Shown piece after piece: positions 7,193 to 15,421 of a DNA stretch of 34,006 nt. The notes below the pieces were generated by a model that was given only the letters and a program-made list of their open reading frames with translations, ran no database searches and was not told the DNA's origin. The position numbers and the translations under genes were made by a program. The stretch is taken from the NCBI GenBank assembly GCA_045127535.1, contig JBGVQN010000011.1, forward strand, positions 1 through 34,006. Direction: 5' to 3'. The first letter of the stretch is position 1. Each line of letters opens with the position of its first letter. The DNA comes from UBA2942 sp045127535 (lineage in GTDB: Bacteria; Bacillota; Clostridia; Lachnospirales; Lachnospiraceae).

Positions 7193-8632
7193 ATGGCAAA
7201 AGTATATGAGACCGTAATTGGTTTGGAAGTTCATGTAGAGTTAGCGACAAAGACAAAGATTTTCTGCGGATGCAGCACTGCTTTTGGGGGAGCCCCCAAT
7301 ACCCATAGCTGCCCGGTATGTGCAGGTATGCCAGGCTCCCTGCCGGTATTAAATAAACAGGTAGTAGAATATGCCATGGCAGTGGGTCTGGCTACCAACT
7401 GTGAGATCACACGTTACACAAAGTTTGACCGGAAAAACTATTTTTACCCGGATAACCCACAAAACTATCAGATCTCCCAGCTGTATGCCCCCATCTGTAC
7501 CAACGGATATGTGGAGATCGATACCCCAGGTGGTAAGAAGAAAGTACGCATTCATGAGATTCATATGGAAGAAGATGCAGGAAAGCTGGTACATGATGAG
7601 TGGGAGGACTGCTCTTTAGTAGACTACAACCGTTCCGGTGTGCCTCTCATAGAGATCGTATCTGAACCGGATATGCGCTCTGCAGAAGAAGTGGTGGCAT
7701 ATTTGGATAAGCTGCGCCTGATCATCCAGTATCTGGGGGCTTCTGACTGTAAGCTCCAGGAGGGCTCCATGAGAGCAGACGTCAACCTGTCTGTTCGTGA
7801 AGCAGGAGCAGAACAATTTGGCACCCGTACTGAGATGAAGAACTTAAACTCCTTTAAGGCCATTGCCAGAGCCATTGAAGGAGAGCGTGCCCGCCAGATC
7901 GAGCTGTTGGAAGAAGGCAGACAGGTGGTACAGGAGACCAGAAGATGGGACGACAATAAGGAATATTCCTATGCAATGCGTTCCAAGGAGGATGCCCAGG
8001 ACTACCGTTATTTTCCGGAGCCTGACCTGGTACCGGTGTTGATCAGCGAAGAATGGATCGCTTCTGTAAAGGCCAGAGAGCCGGAATTCAGAGACGAAAA
8101 GCGCGCCAGATATGTAACAGAATTTGGTCTGCCGGATTATGATGCAGAAATCCTGACAGGCTCCAAAAAGCTGGCGGATCTGTTTGAAGAAACGGTAACC
8201 CTGGGGGCAGCGCCGAAGAAGGTGTCTAACTGGCTGATGGTAGAAACCATGCGTCTGTTAAAGGAGCAGAGCATGGAGCCGGAGGATATCCGGTTCACTC
8301 CAAAGCATCTGGCAGAGCTCATCGCCATGGTGGAGGCAAAGGAAATCAACAGTTCTGTAGCCAAGGAGGTATTTGAGGAAATGTTTGCATCTGATGCAGA
8401 CCCCAAGGCGTATGTAGAGGCACATGGATTAAAGACAGTCAATGATGATGGGGCATTGTACACAGTGATCAGCGAGATCATTGCTGCAAATCCACAGTCT
8501 GTGGCAGATTATAAGGCCGGGAAAAAGAAAGCCATGGGCTTTATTGTAGGCCAGACCATGAAAGCCATGCAGGGCAAAGCAGACCCGGCATCTGTCAACC
8601 GGATCGCTGCAGAGCTGATGGAGCAGGCATAA
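7193..8632 (+). CDS. gatB: Asp-tRNA(Asn)/Glu-tRNA(Gln) amidotransferase subunit B
   Basis: The kinase/transamidase subunit that binds mischarged tRNA, activates the acyl carboxylate with ATP and amidates it. It has 479 residues, normal for GatB. The N-terminal catalytic cradle begins YETVIGLEVHVEL. A zinc site of four cysteines is seen at Cys25, Cys27, Cys40 and Cys43 (FCGC and SCPVC). The glycine-rich region DYNRSGVPLIEIVSEPDM follows. The C-terminal GatB/YqeY tRNA-binding domain ends KADPASVNRIAAELMEQ. GAAAGGAAGG precedes the ATG. With gatC and gatA it makes a full heterotrimer, so the transamidosome set (AspRS plus GatCAB) is complete in this window. Confidence 0.97.
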   Translation: MAKVYETVIGLEVHVELATKTKIFCGCSTAFGGAPNTHSCPVCAGMPGSLPVLNKQVVEYAMAVGLATNCEITRYTKFDRKNYFYPDNPQNYQISQLYAPICTNGYVEIDTPGGKKKVRIHEIHMEEDAGKLVHDEWEDCSLVDYNRSGVPLIEIVSEPDMRSAEEVVAYLDKLRLIIQYLGASDCKLQEGSMRADVNLSVREAGAEQFGTRTEMKNLNSFKAIARAIEGERARQIELLEEGRQVVQETRRWDDNKEYSYAMRSKEDAQDYRYFPEPDLVPVLISEEWIASVKAREPEFRDEKRARYVTEFGLPDYDAEILTGSKKLADLFEETVTLGAAPKKVSNWLMVETMRLLKEQSMEPEDIRFTPKHLAELIAMVEAKEINSSVAKEVFEEMFASDADPKAYVEAHGLKTVNDDGALYTVISEIIAANPQSVADYKAGKKKAMGFIVGQTMKAMQGKADPASVNRIAAELMEQA

Positions 8633-8713
8633 GCGCAGCTGTGAGGTAACAAGCACAAACAAATGCGTCCTTTTATATAGGTATTATATATTATATATAG
8701 AAGAAACAGATAT

Positions 8714-8814
8714 CAAAAACACGCTTTCTATCAAAACCTGAACCAAAATCCATGACAGAAGTACAGACTGGTCTGCAGGATTTTCTTCAGCTCAGAATAG
8801 AAAGCGTGTTTTTG
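8714..8814. terminator. Convergent terminator between gatB and the minus-strand gene
   Basis: Perfect 18-bp arms (8714-8731 CAAAAACACGCTTTCTAT with 8797-8814) enclose about 65 bases. Inside these, AAAATCC and GGATTTT form a further short stem. Each arm carries an A- or T-rich tract on its outer side, so it can end transcription from both directions. That fits its place between convergent genes. The loop is long for an intrinsic terminator. Confidence 0.75.
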
Positions 8815-8836
8815 TATGTTTCAGAATCGTTACAGA

Positions 8837-9196
8837 TTAACTTAAAAATCCCCCGATTGCTCCGGAAAGAACGCAGGCTGCCAGTACACCCACCAGATTC
8901 ATCCCATTGTTGATAATTTCCTTTCCAGCTGCAAAGGAAGTCCCAAGGAGCAGCAAAAAGTAGAGAAGGCCAAACAAAAGTCCCCACAGTGCCCTGCGTT
9001 TCAAAAAGTGTTTTCCTGCCAGAAAACCTCCAAACAGGCAGGAAATGACATAGATGAGAAATACCAGAACCGTCACTGTGCCAATGCCAAATTTCAGCTT
9101 ATAATAAAATAAGGAAAGTACCAGCAGTAAGATGGCAGTGACCAGGTAGGAAAAGAAAAGGATTTTTACAGCGGCTAATACATGTTTTGTTGTCAT
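8837..9196 (-). CDS. Small four-helix membrane protein (TIGR04086-like)
   Basis: A 119-residue integral membrane protein with about four hydrophobic segments: ILFFSYLVTAILLLVLSLFY, VTVLVFLIYVISCLFGGFLA, ALWGLLFGLLYFLLLLG and VGVLAACVLSGAIGGFL. Between helices 2 and 3 is a basic loop (GKHFLKRR). Size, helix pattern and the GGFLAGK motif fit the TIGR04086 family of uncharacterised Firmicute membrane proteins (from memory, not searched). A GAGG precedes the ATG on the minus strand. It is the only intact minus-strand gene seen and is transcribed towards gatB. Function is unknown. Confidence 0.82.
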   Translation of the reverse strand: MTTKHVLAAVKILFFSYLVTAILLLVLSLFYYKLKFGIGTVTVLVFLIYVISCLFGGFLAGKHFLKRRALWGLLFGLLYFLLLLGTSFAAGKEIINNGMNLVGVLAACVLSGAIGGFLS

Positions 9197-9521
9197 AGAT
9201 ACCTCATTTCTGGGAATTTTTTGCCTGTGGAAGTTTTGGACTGCAGTACAGACGTAAATTTGCTGAGTGAGATGCTGTGTTCACTCAAAATTCACATGAT
9301 CCTATTATAATAAAAAAGATGCAGCAATCTGCTCATAAAAACACATGGATGAGAGCTGCAGGATGGTGATAGAATGGATACTTTCTATAGTCTATGTATA
9401 TGAAAACGGGCCAGGGTTATGACAGAAGAAATACAGAGAAAACCATGAATCTGAACAGTATAGAAACTGTAAAAAAGGAAAAATAATGCAGCAGGCAAAA
9501 GGATGGGATCTATCCCTTGTC

Positions 9522-9550
9522 TTGACAGAACCATGTCCTTATGCTAATAT
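9522..9550 (+). promoter_or_regulatory. Sigma-A promoter for the CBS-domain membrane protein
   Basis: TTGACA (9522-9527), a 17-base spacer and TAATAT (9545-9550), close to consensus. The start would be near 9557, leaving a leader of about 115 bases to the TTG start at 9674. The wider gap 9197-9673 shows no other clear element; an AT-rich TATTATAATA near 9304 could serve the minus-strand gene. Confidence 0.75.
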
Positions 9551-9673
9551 TTTGAGTATTGTATCTGCAAAATGGGATTTTTTGCGCCTGCAAGGATACC
9601 GGGAGTGGCAGGCACAGGAACAAAGCATTTGCAGGATGCATACCAATATTATAAAATACAGGAGTGTACTATT

Positions 9674-10939
9674 TTGGAGTCAGGAGACGTCATACAACTT
9701 ATCGTCATTGTTATTTTACTTGCATTATCAGCGTTCTTTTCATCAGCAGAGACTGCATTGACCACCTGCAATAAGATCCGTATCCAGTCACTGGCAGAGC
9801 AGGGCAACAGAAGTGCCCTTCGCCTGGAACAGATCTTTAAGAATCAGGAGAAAATGTTAAGTGCCATCTTAATTGGCAACAACATTGTCAATCTGTCCTC
9901 TTCTTCTCTGGCAACCATTCTTGCAACCAAAGTATTTGGCAGCTCCGGTGCAGGTATTGCTACTGGTATTCTGACAGTTGCTGTATTGATCTTTGGAGAA
10001 ATTACACCAAAAACCCTAGCAACCAATCTGGCAGAAAAGCTGGCATTGGTTTATGCAGCGCCTATTCAGTTTTTGATTACAGTATGTACCCCGGTGATTT
10101 TTATTATCAATCATCTGTCCAGAGGACTAATGCTGCTGCTTCATGTAGACCCGGATAAAAAACCTACTGCCATTACGGAAAGTGAGTTCCGTACCATTGT
10201 AGAAGTAAGCCATGAGGAAGGCGTCATTGAAAGTGAAGAACGGCAGATGATCACCAATGTGGTGGACTTTGGGGATTCCCAGGCCAAGGATGTGATGATC
10301 CCACGAATCGACATGGTATTTGCCCAGGTGGATATGACCTATGAGGAAATCATAGATATTTTCCGGGAAAATTATTACACCAGACTGCCGGTTTATGAGG
10401 AAAGTACAGATAATATTATTGGTATCCTGAATATGAAAGATCTGCTGCTCCACAAGGCTGGCACACCTTTTTCCCTGCGCAGCTATTTAAGGGAGCCGGA
10501 ATTTACATATGAATATAAGAATACTTCTGAACTGTTAGATGAAATGCGGGAGCATAATTCAACCATGGTCATTGTACTGGATGAGTACGGCGCCACAGCA
10601 GGTCTTTTGACACTGGAAGATCTGTTAGAGGAAATCGTAGGTGAGATCCGGGATGAATATGATGGGGATGAGGAAGAACGAGTTCTTCAGGTGAAAGAGG
10701 GAGAGTACTTGATTGAAGGAGGAATCCAGTTAAATGATTTAAATGATGAGCTGGATCTGCATTTAGAATCAGAGGAATATGACTCCCTGGGCGGATTTAT
10801 CATTGAAAAGTTAGATCATTTGCCGGAGGAAGGAGAGCAGGTAGAGACAAAGGACCTGACCCTGATCGTAGACAAGGTGGAAAAGAAGCGAATTGATAAA
10901 GTCCGCTTAATTATGAAACCTGAGAAAGAAGAAATATAA
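9674..10939 (+). CDS. CNNM/CorC-HlyC family CBS-domain membrane protein
   Basis: A 421-residue protein. A TTG start at 9674 is chosen because GGAG lies 9 bases upstream and the sequence from there (xESGDVIQLIVIVILLAL) matches the usual family N-terminus. The longer frame from ATG 9572 adds 34 unrelated residues and has no ribosome binding site. Order: a DUF21 transmembrane domain (about 1-190, containing LSAFFSSAETALTT), paired CBS domains (about 205-330, with VMIPRIDMVF and TRLPVYEES), a conserved LDEYGATAGLLTLEDLLEEI segment, and a CorC_HlyC domain (about 340-420). Relatives are proposed magnesium or cobalt transport proteins; the older name hemolysin is misleading. The substrate is not shown here. 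It has its own promoter. Confidence 0.9.
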   Translation: MESGDVIQLIVIVILLALSAFFSSAETALTTCNKIRIQSLAEQGNRSALRLEQIFKNQEKMLSAILIGNNIVNLSSSSLATILATKVFGSSGAGIATGILTVAVLIFGEITPKTLATNLAEKLALVYAAPIQFLITVCTPVIFIINHLSRGLMLLLHVDPDKKPTAITESEFRTIVEVSHEEGVIESEERQMITNVVDFGDSQAKDVMIPRIDMVFAQVDMTYEEIIDIFRENYYTRLPVYEESTDNIIGILNMKDLLLHKAGTPFSLRSYLREPEFTYEYKNTSELLDEMREHNSTMVIVLDEYGATAGLLTLEDLLEEIVGEIRDEYDGDEEERVLQVKEGEYLIEGGIQLNDLNDELDLHLESEEYDSLGGFIIEKLDHLPEEGEQVETKDLTLIVDKVEKKRIDKVRLIMKPEKEEI

Positions 10940-10955
10940 AAAATATAAAAAATCC

Positions 10956-10985
10956 TTTTCATTTCCTATAGTATTGTGCTATAAT
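10956..10985 (+). promoter_or_regulatory. Extended -10 promoter for the SCIFF peptide gene
   Basis: TATAAT (10980-10985) is preceded by TGC, giving an extended -10. A weak -35, TTTTCA, sits at 10956-10961 with an 18-base spacer. Transcription would begin near 10992, about 100 bases before the peptide start. No terminator is seen between the upstream gene and this promoter. Confidence 0.7.
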
Positions 10986-11089
10986 GAATCAGTGTGCGAT
11001 GCAGAGAAAACGGCATTTTTTGCTGTTCTGTATCCAATAGAAAATCGAAGTCAGATGCTCTGCAAAAGCAGGGCAGAATGGAGGATTGT

Positions 11090-11239
11090 ATGAAGAACAT
11101 GAAGCGTGTAAAGACTCTTACAACCAAGAAGCTGGCAGATACTATGAAGAAAGGCGGATGCGGCGAGTGCCAGACATCCTGTCAGTCTGCATGTAAGACA
11201 TCTTGTACAGTTGGTAACCAGAGCTGTGAGAATCGCTAA
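11090..11239 (+). CDS. scfA: SCIFF precursor peptide (six cysteines in forty-five residues)
   Basis: A ribosomally made precursor peptide of 49 residues. ATG 11090 follows GGAGG by 5 bases; an upstream extension in the same frame is not needed. The N-terminal leader-like half is basic (MKNMKRVKTLTTKKLADTMK). The core carries six cysteines in GGCGECQTSC, QSACKTSC and TVGNQSC, the signature of SCIFF peptides. In this family a radical SAM maturase joins Cys to a Thr by a thioether; SCIFF peptides are now grouped with the ranthipeptides. The peptide is nearly universal in Clostridia and its biological role is unsettled. The maturase gene follows, separated by a terminator. Confidence 0.97.
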   Translation: MKNMKRVKTLTTKKLADTMKKGGCGECQTSCQSACKTSCTVGNQSCENR

Positions 11240-11276
11240 TAAGCGCTGAAGACAGTCCCGCAAGGGACTTCAGTGG

Positions 11277-11339
11277 ATACCTTAGTCAGAAGACGGCGGG
11301 CATGGATGTGTCCTCCGTCTTTGGAGTAAGGTATTTTTT
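11277..11339 (+). terminator. Terminator between SCIFF peptide and maturase
   Basis: ATACCTTA (11277-11284) pairs with TAAGGTAT (11327-11334). Inside these, AGACGG pairs with CCGTCT. The right arm runs into TTTTTT (11334-11339). A smaller hairpin (AGTCCC GCAA GGGACT) lies just upstream, about 11253-11268. Partial termination here would yield much more peptide than maturase mRNA. No separate promoter for the maturase is obvious. Confidence 0.75.
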
Positions 11340-11409
11340 ATGGTATAGGAAATTTCGGAGAATCTCACTTTGCGAGGTTCTATATGATAAGACATGGGAG
11401 AATGGTACA

Positions 11410-12789
11410 GTGATACATCAATATAAAAGCAACGGATATGATATTGTCATGGATGTGAATTCCGGTTCAGTTCACGTAGTTGACGATACCATTTATGATA
11501 TAATCCCCCTGTTTGAAAGCCACAGCAAAGAACAGGTGGTGGCGCTTCTTTCCGACAAGTATGAGACTGGGGATATTGAAGAAGCATGGGATACAGTAGA
11601 GGAATTGAAGAACGAGGGTGTACTGTTTACGGAGGATACTTACCGTGCATATGCCACAGATGTGTTTAAAAAGCGTAAGACCGTGGTCAAGGCATTGTGT
11701 CTGCACATTGCCCACGACTGTAACCTGGCCTGCAGATACTGCTTTGCAGGTGAGGGCGAGTATCATGGACGCAGAGCGTTGATGGATTTTGAGACCGGTA
11801 AAAAGGCTCTGGATTTCTTGGTAGCCAATTCTGGCAGCCGTACCAATTTAGAGGTAGACTTCTTTGGAGGGGAGCCTCTGATGAACTGGGAGGTGGTAAA
11901 GCAGCTGGTAGCGTATGGCCGTTCCATTGAGGAGGCCAACAATAAAAAGTTCCGCTTTACCCTGACCACCAATGGTGTGCTGTTAAATGACGAGGTATTG
12001 GAGTTCTGCAATAAAGAAATGTCCAACGTGGTACTGAGCCTGGATGGACGTAAGGAGATCAATGACAAGATGCGCCCGGCAAGAAACGGCAAGGGCAGCT
12101 ATGACGTGATCGTGCCGAAGTTCCAGAAGTTTGTGGCTGGCAGAGGGGACAAGAGTTATTACATCCGCGGTACCTTTACCAGAGAAAATCTGGACTTTGC
12201 AGAGGATGTACTGCACTATGCAGACCTGGGCTTTGACAATCTGTCTATGGAGCCTGTGGTCAGCGCACCGGAGGAGCCGTATTCCATCAGAGAGGAAGAT
12301 GTACCCCGTATCTGTGAGGAGTATGACCGTCTGGCTAAGGAGTATATTAAGCGTGCCAAAGAGGGAAGGGGCTTTACCTTCTTCCACTTTATGATCGATT
12401 TGGAGCAGGGTCCATGTGTAGCCAAGCGTATCAGCGGCTGCGGCTCCGGTACAGAGTATCTGGCAGTCACTCCATGGGGTGATCTGTATCCATGCCACCA
12501 GTTTGTAGGACAGGAGGAGTTCCTCCTTGGCAATGTGGATGAAGGTATTACCAATACTGCTGTACAGGATGAGTTTAAGATGTGCAATGTATATGCCAAG
12601 GACAAGTGCCAGCAGTGCTTTGCCAAGTTTTACTGCAGCGGCGGCTGTGCTGCCAACTCCTATCAGTTCCACGGCACCATCCGGGACGCATATGACATTG
12701 GCTGTGAGCTGCAGCGCAAGCGTGTAGAGTGTGCCATTATGATCAAAGCTGCACTGGCAGAGGAAGCTGTTGATGCGGTTGAGGAATAA
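11410..12789 (+). CDS. scfB: SCIFF maturase, radical SAM/SPASM thioether-forming enzyme
   Basis: Installs the thioether cross-link in the SCIFF peptide. The GTG start at 11410 gives MIHQYKSNGYDIVMDVNSG, the family's normal N-terminus, with GGGAG 9 bases upstream. An in-frame ATG at 11302 lies inside the terminator hairpin and is rejected. It has 459 residues. The N-terminal segment (about 1-85) resembles a peptide-recognition element. The radical SAM core has Cys104, Cys108 and Cys111 in HDCNLACRYCFAGEGEY, followed by FFGGEPLMNW. The C-terminal SPASM region is Cys-rich (CGSGTEYLAVTPWGDLYPCH, then CQQCFAKFYCSGGCAANSY) for two auxiliary 4Fe-4S clusters. The precursor gene directly precedes it and secDF follows. 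Confidence 0.96.
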   Translation: MIHQYKSNGYDIVMDVNSGSVHVVDDTIYDIIPLFESHSKEQVVALLSDKYETGDIEEAWDTVEELKNEGVLFTEDTYRAYATDVFKKRKTVVKALCLHIAHDCNLACRYCFAGEGEYHGRRALMDFETGKKALDFLVANSGSRTNLEVDFFGGEPLMNWEVVKQLVAYGRSIEEANNKKFRFTLTTNGVLLNDEVLEFCNKEMSNVVLSLDGRKEINDKMRPARNGKGSYDVIVPKFQKFVAGRGDKSYYIRGTFTRENLDFAEDVLHYADLGFDNLSMEPVVSAPEEPYSIREEDVPRICEEYDRLAKEYIKRAKEGRGFTFFHFMIDLEQGPCVAKRISGCGSGTEYLAVTPWGDLYPCHQFVGQEEFLLGNVDEGITNTAVQDEFKMCNVYAKDKCQQCFAKFYCSGGCAANSYQFHGTIRDAYDIGCELQRKRVECAIMIKAALAEEAVDAVEE

Positions 12790-12900
12790 ATTACAGAGAC
12801 AGGATAAATGAGCCGCATCTATGATTCGGCAGGAAAGATACATTTATGTTTCTGTAGCGGGAAGTGTGTGTCAGCAACATACACATGCTTCGGGTTTGCG

Positions 12901-12943
12901 TCTGTACGGCATGCGCATACTCAAGAGAAAAAAGCCGTACAGA
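12901..12943 (+). other. Hairpin just upstream of secDF ribosome binding site
   Basis: A perfect 10-bp stem, TCTGTACGGC (12901-12910) with GCCGTACAGA (12934-12943), ends 3 bases before the GAGGAG of secDF. No T-run follows, so it is not an intrinsic terminator. It could affect mRNA stability or translation initiation. Its function is not shown. Confidence 0.5.
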
Positions 12944-12956
12944 AATGAGGAGAAGC

Positions 12957-15233
12957 ATGAAGACAACTAAAAAAGGTGTGGTTCGTCTCCTTGGATTTGC
13001 AGTATTTCTGGCACCTGTACTGTATACTGCATTCTGGGGATTCGGAAAAGAAGGAACAGGCAGTATCTATGACATCCAAAAGGGTCTTGACCTGGCAGGA
13101 GGTGTCAGCATTACCTATACCACTGTAGGAGATGAGGCTCCAAGTGAGCAGGATTTAAAGGATACTATTTACAGACTGCAGAAGCGTGTAGAAAGCTATT
13201 CTACTGAGGCAGCTGTTTATGCAGAGGGCAGTGACCGTATTGTAGTAGATATTCCAGGTGCAACAGATGCCAATGCCATTTTAGAGGAACTTGGTGAGCC
13301 TGGTACCCTGTATTTTATTGTATCTTCCAGTTATCAGGAATCTTTAAACAGTGCAGGCATTTCCTATACAGAGTATACTGGCAGCAGTGATGGTGCATTT
13401 TCTGCAAGTAATCCTGGCCTCATTGTAATGGACGGTAACATGATTAAGAATGCTTCCGGTGCAGTTTATCAGAGTCAGTCTGCAACCGGCGGTTATGAAT
13501 ATGTAGTAAGCCTTACACTGAAAGAAGAAGGTCAGAGCGTATTCAGCGCTGTAACGTCTCTGTTGGTAGCAGATCAGGGCATTATTTATGTGGTATATAA
13601 TAATGAAGTGGTCAGCAGTCCTAAGGTAAATACTGCAATCACAGGAGATTCCTGTCAGATTGAAGGTATGGAATCTTTAGAAGAGGCTGAGCAGCTGGCA
13701 AGTACCATCCGTATCGGTGCCCTGCCTCTTGAGTTAGAGGAACTGCGTTCCACTGTAGTAGGTGCTACACTGGGAAGCAATGCAGTTACCACCAGTTTGA
13801 TTGCAGGTGCAATTGGTTTTGCTCTTGTAGTGATCTTAATGCTGCTGCTGTATTCTGTAATGGGTCTGGCAGCCAGCCTGGCGCTGACTACATATGTTGG
13901 TGTGATCATTATTCTGTTGAGTGCATTTGAAGTTACTCTGACACTGCCAGGTATTGCAGGTATTATCCTGGGTATTGGTATGGCAGTAGATGCCAATGTT
14001 ATTATATATGAGCGTATTCGTGAGGAAATTGCACAGGGTAAGACAGTGTTGTCAGCCATTAAGACAGGTTTCTCCAAGGCGCTGTCTGCAATTATCGACG
14101 GTAATATTACCACTCTGATTGCAGCAATCGTACTGTATTTTATGGGTTCCGGTACTGTAAAGGGTTTTGCACAGACATTGGGACTGGGTATTGTGGTATC
14201 TATGTTTACTGCTCTGGTCATTACCAGATTCCTGATGTATGCACTGTACTATGTAGGACTGAAAGCTGAATCTCTGTATACCAAAGGTATGATCGGCGGC
14301 AAGAAGAAGTCCGAAAAGAAAGTATATAACTTCCTGAGCAAAAAGAACATCTGCTTTGCAGTATCTTCCCTGGTAATTGTAGCAGGTCTTGTGGTAATGG
14401 TGATCTCTGGTGTGAAGGGCAATGCACTGAATTACAGCATTGATTTTATTGGCGGTACTTCCATGACTGCAACCTTACAGGAAGCAAAGACGGTAGAGGA
14501 ATTAGAAGGTGATATGACTTCTGATATCGCAGAAGCAGCAGGCTTAAGCACCTCTGATGTGACCATTTCTCCAGTACAGGGAAGCACTGATGTGATCATT
14601 AAGACCAAGGAGCTTTCTGTTGAGCAGAGAGATGCTGTATACACAGTATTAGAGGAAAATTATCAGGTAGATACTTCAGGTATTGAGGCACAGAATATCA
14701 GTGCTACAGTAAGTTCTGAAATGAGAACAGATGCGGTTGTTGCAGTGATCGTATCAACCATCTGTATGATGATCTACATTTTCATTCGTTTTAAGGATAT
14801 GCGTTTTGCAGCAGGTGCAGTTATTCCACTGATTCATGACGTATTGGTGGTACTGGCATTTTATGCCATCTTCCGTTGGTCTGTAGGCAATACCTTTATT
14901 GCCTGTATGCTGACCATTGTAGGTTATTCTATTAATGCAACGATCGTTATCTTTGACCGTATCCGTGAGAATCTTTCCATCAAGGGTAAGAATAGTCTGG
15001 AAGAAGTTGTCAATACTTCTATCAGTGAGACATTAAGCAGAAGTATTTATACTTCCCTGACAACTGTAATCATGGTTGTGGTACTGTTCATTATGGGTGT
15101 CACTTCAATCCGTGAGTTTGCACTGCCTCTGATTGTTGGTATTGTATGCGGTGGTTACTCTTCTGTATGCATTGCCGGTGCGATCTGGTATGTGTTAAAG
15201 GCAAAGTTTGCAGGAAAAAAGGCTGATGCATAA
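12957..15233 (+). CDS. secDF: Fused protein-export membrane protein SecDF
   Basis: An accessory part of the Sec translocon that uses the proton gradient to help proteins leave the membrane. One 758-residue chain combines SecD and SecF. ATG 12957 follows GAGGAG by 4 bases; an in-frame ATG at 12945 is also possible. An N-terminal membrane segment (LLGFAVFLAPVLYTAFWGFG) precedes the SecD motif GLDLAGGVSITY near residue 43. A periplasmic-type P1 domain follows, then six helices from about 278 with MAVDANVIIYERIREE. The SecF half starts about residue 460, with YSIDFIGGTS near 494, a P4 domain, and helices from about 591 with INATIVIFDRIREN. The conserved Asp and Arg residues of both halves are present. 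tgt and yajC follow, a known grouping in bacteria. Confidence 0.96.
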   Translation: MKTTKKGVVRLLGFAVFLAPVLYTAFWGFGKEGTGSIYDIQKGLDLAGGVSITYTTVGDEAPSEQDLKDTIYRLQKRVESYSTEAAVYAEGSDRIVVDIPGATDANAILEELGEPGTLYFIVSSSYQESLNSAGISYTEYTGSSDGAFSASNPGLIVMDGNMIKNASGAVYQSQSATGGYEYVVSLTLKEEGQSVFSAVTSLLVADQGIIYVVYNNEVVSSPKVNTAITGDSCQIEGMESLEEAEQLASTIRIGALPLELEELRSTVVGATLGSNAVTTSLIAGAIGFALVVILMLLLYSVMGLAASLALTTYVGVIIILLSAFEVTLTLPGIAGIILGIGMAVDANVIIYERIREEIAQGKTVLSAIKTGFSKALSAIIDGNITTLIAAIVLYFMGSGTVKGFAQTLGLGIVVSMFTALVITRFLMYALYYVGLKAESLYTKGMIGGKKKSEKKVYNFLSKKNICFAVSSLVIVAGLVVMVISGVKGNALNYSIDFIGGTSMTATLQEAKTVEELEGDMTSDIAEAAGLSTSDVTISPVQGSTDVIIKTKELSVEQRDAVYTVLEENYQVDTSGIEAQNISATVSSEMRTDAVVAVIVSTICMMIYIFIRFKDMRFAAGAVIPLIHDVLVVLAFYAIFRWSVGNTFIACMLTIVGYSINATIVIFDRIRENLSIKGKNSLEEVVNTSISETLSRSIYTSLTTVIMVVVLFIMGVTSIREFALPLIVGIVCGGYSSVCIAGAIWYVLKAKFAGKKADA

Positions 15234-15421
15234 TGCGTGAGCAGCTGTAAGAAAGGTATATTTGGAAAGCTGTTTTGAAAGAAGCTTCTGGTTTGCCTGA
15301 AGTGATAAGAGATAGGAAAGGCAGGATCTGGAAAAAGTTTCTGTCTTTTCTTTATTCATGACAATAGAAAGCTTGTGAAAAAACTTGAAAATATATGTTC
15401 CATTGTTTATTAGGAGGCTGT

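Noticed and set aside
7003..7209. 68-residue + frame across the second palindromic element
   Set aside because: It is translation of the conserved hairpin core; it has no ribosome binding site and runs into the gatB start. Similar frames on the - strand (4775-5008, 6719-6934) have the same origin.
9572..9673. ATG 9572 as start of the CBS-domain membrane protein
   Set aside because: No ribosome binding site, about 15 bases from the predicted transcription start, and the added 34 residues do not resemble the family; TTG 9674 fits better.
11983..12843. 286-residue minus-strand frame
   Set aside because: It is antisense to the radical SAM maturase, whose + strand motifs are certain.
12864..12956. 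N-terminal extension of SecDF from GTG 12864
   Set aside because: The frame is open, but it crosses a hairpin and lacks a ribosome binding site; ATG 12957 has GAGGAG.
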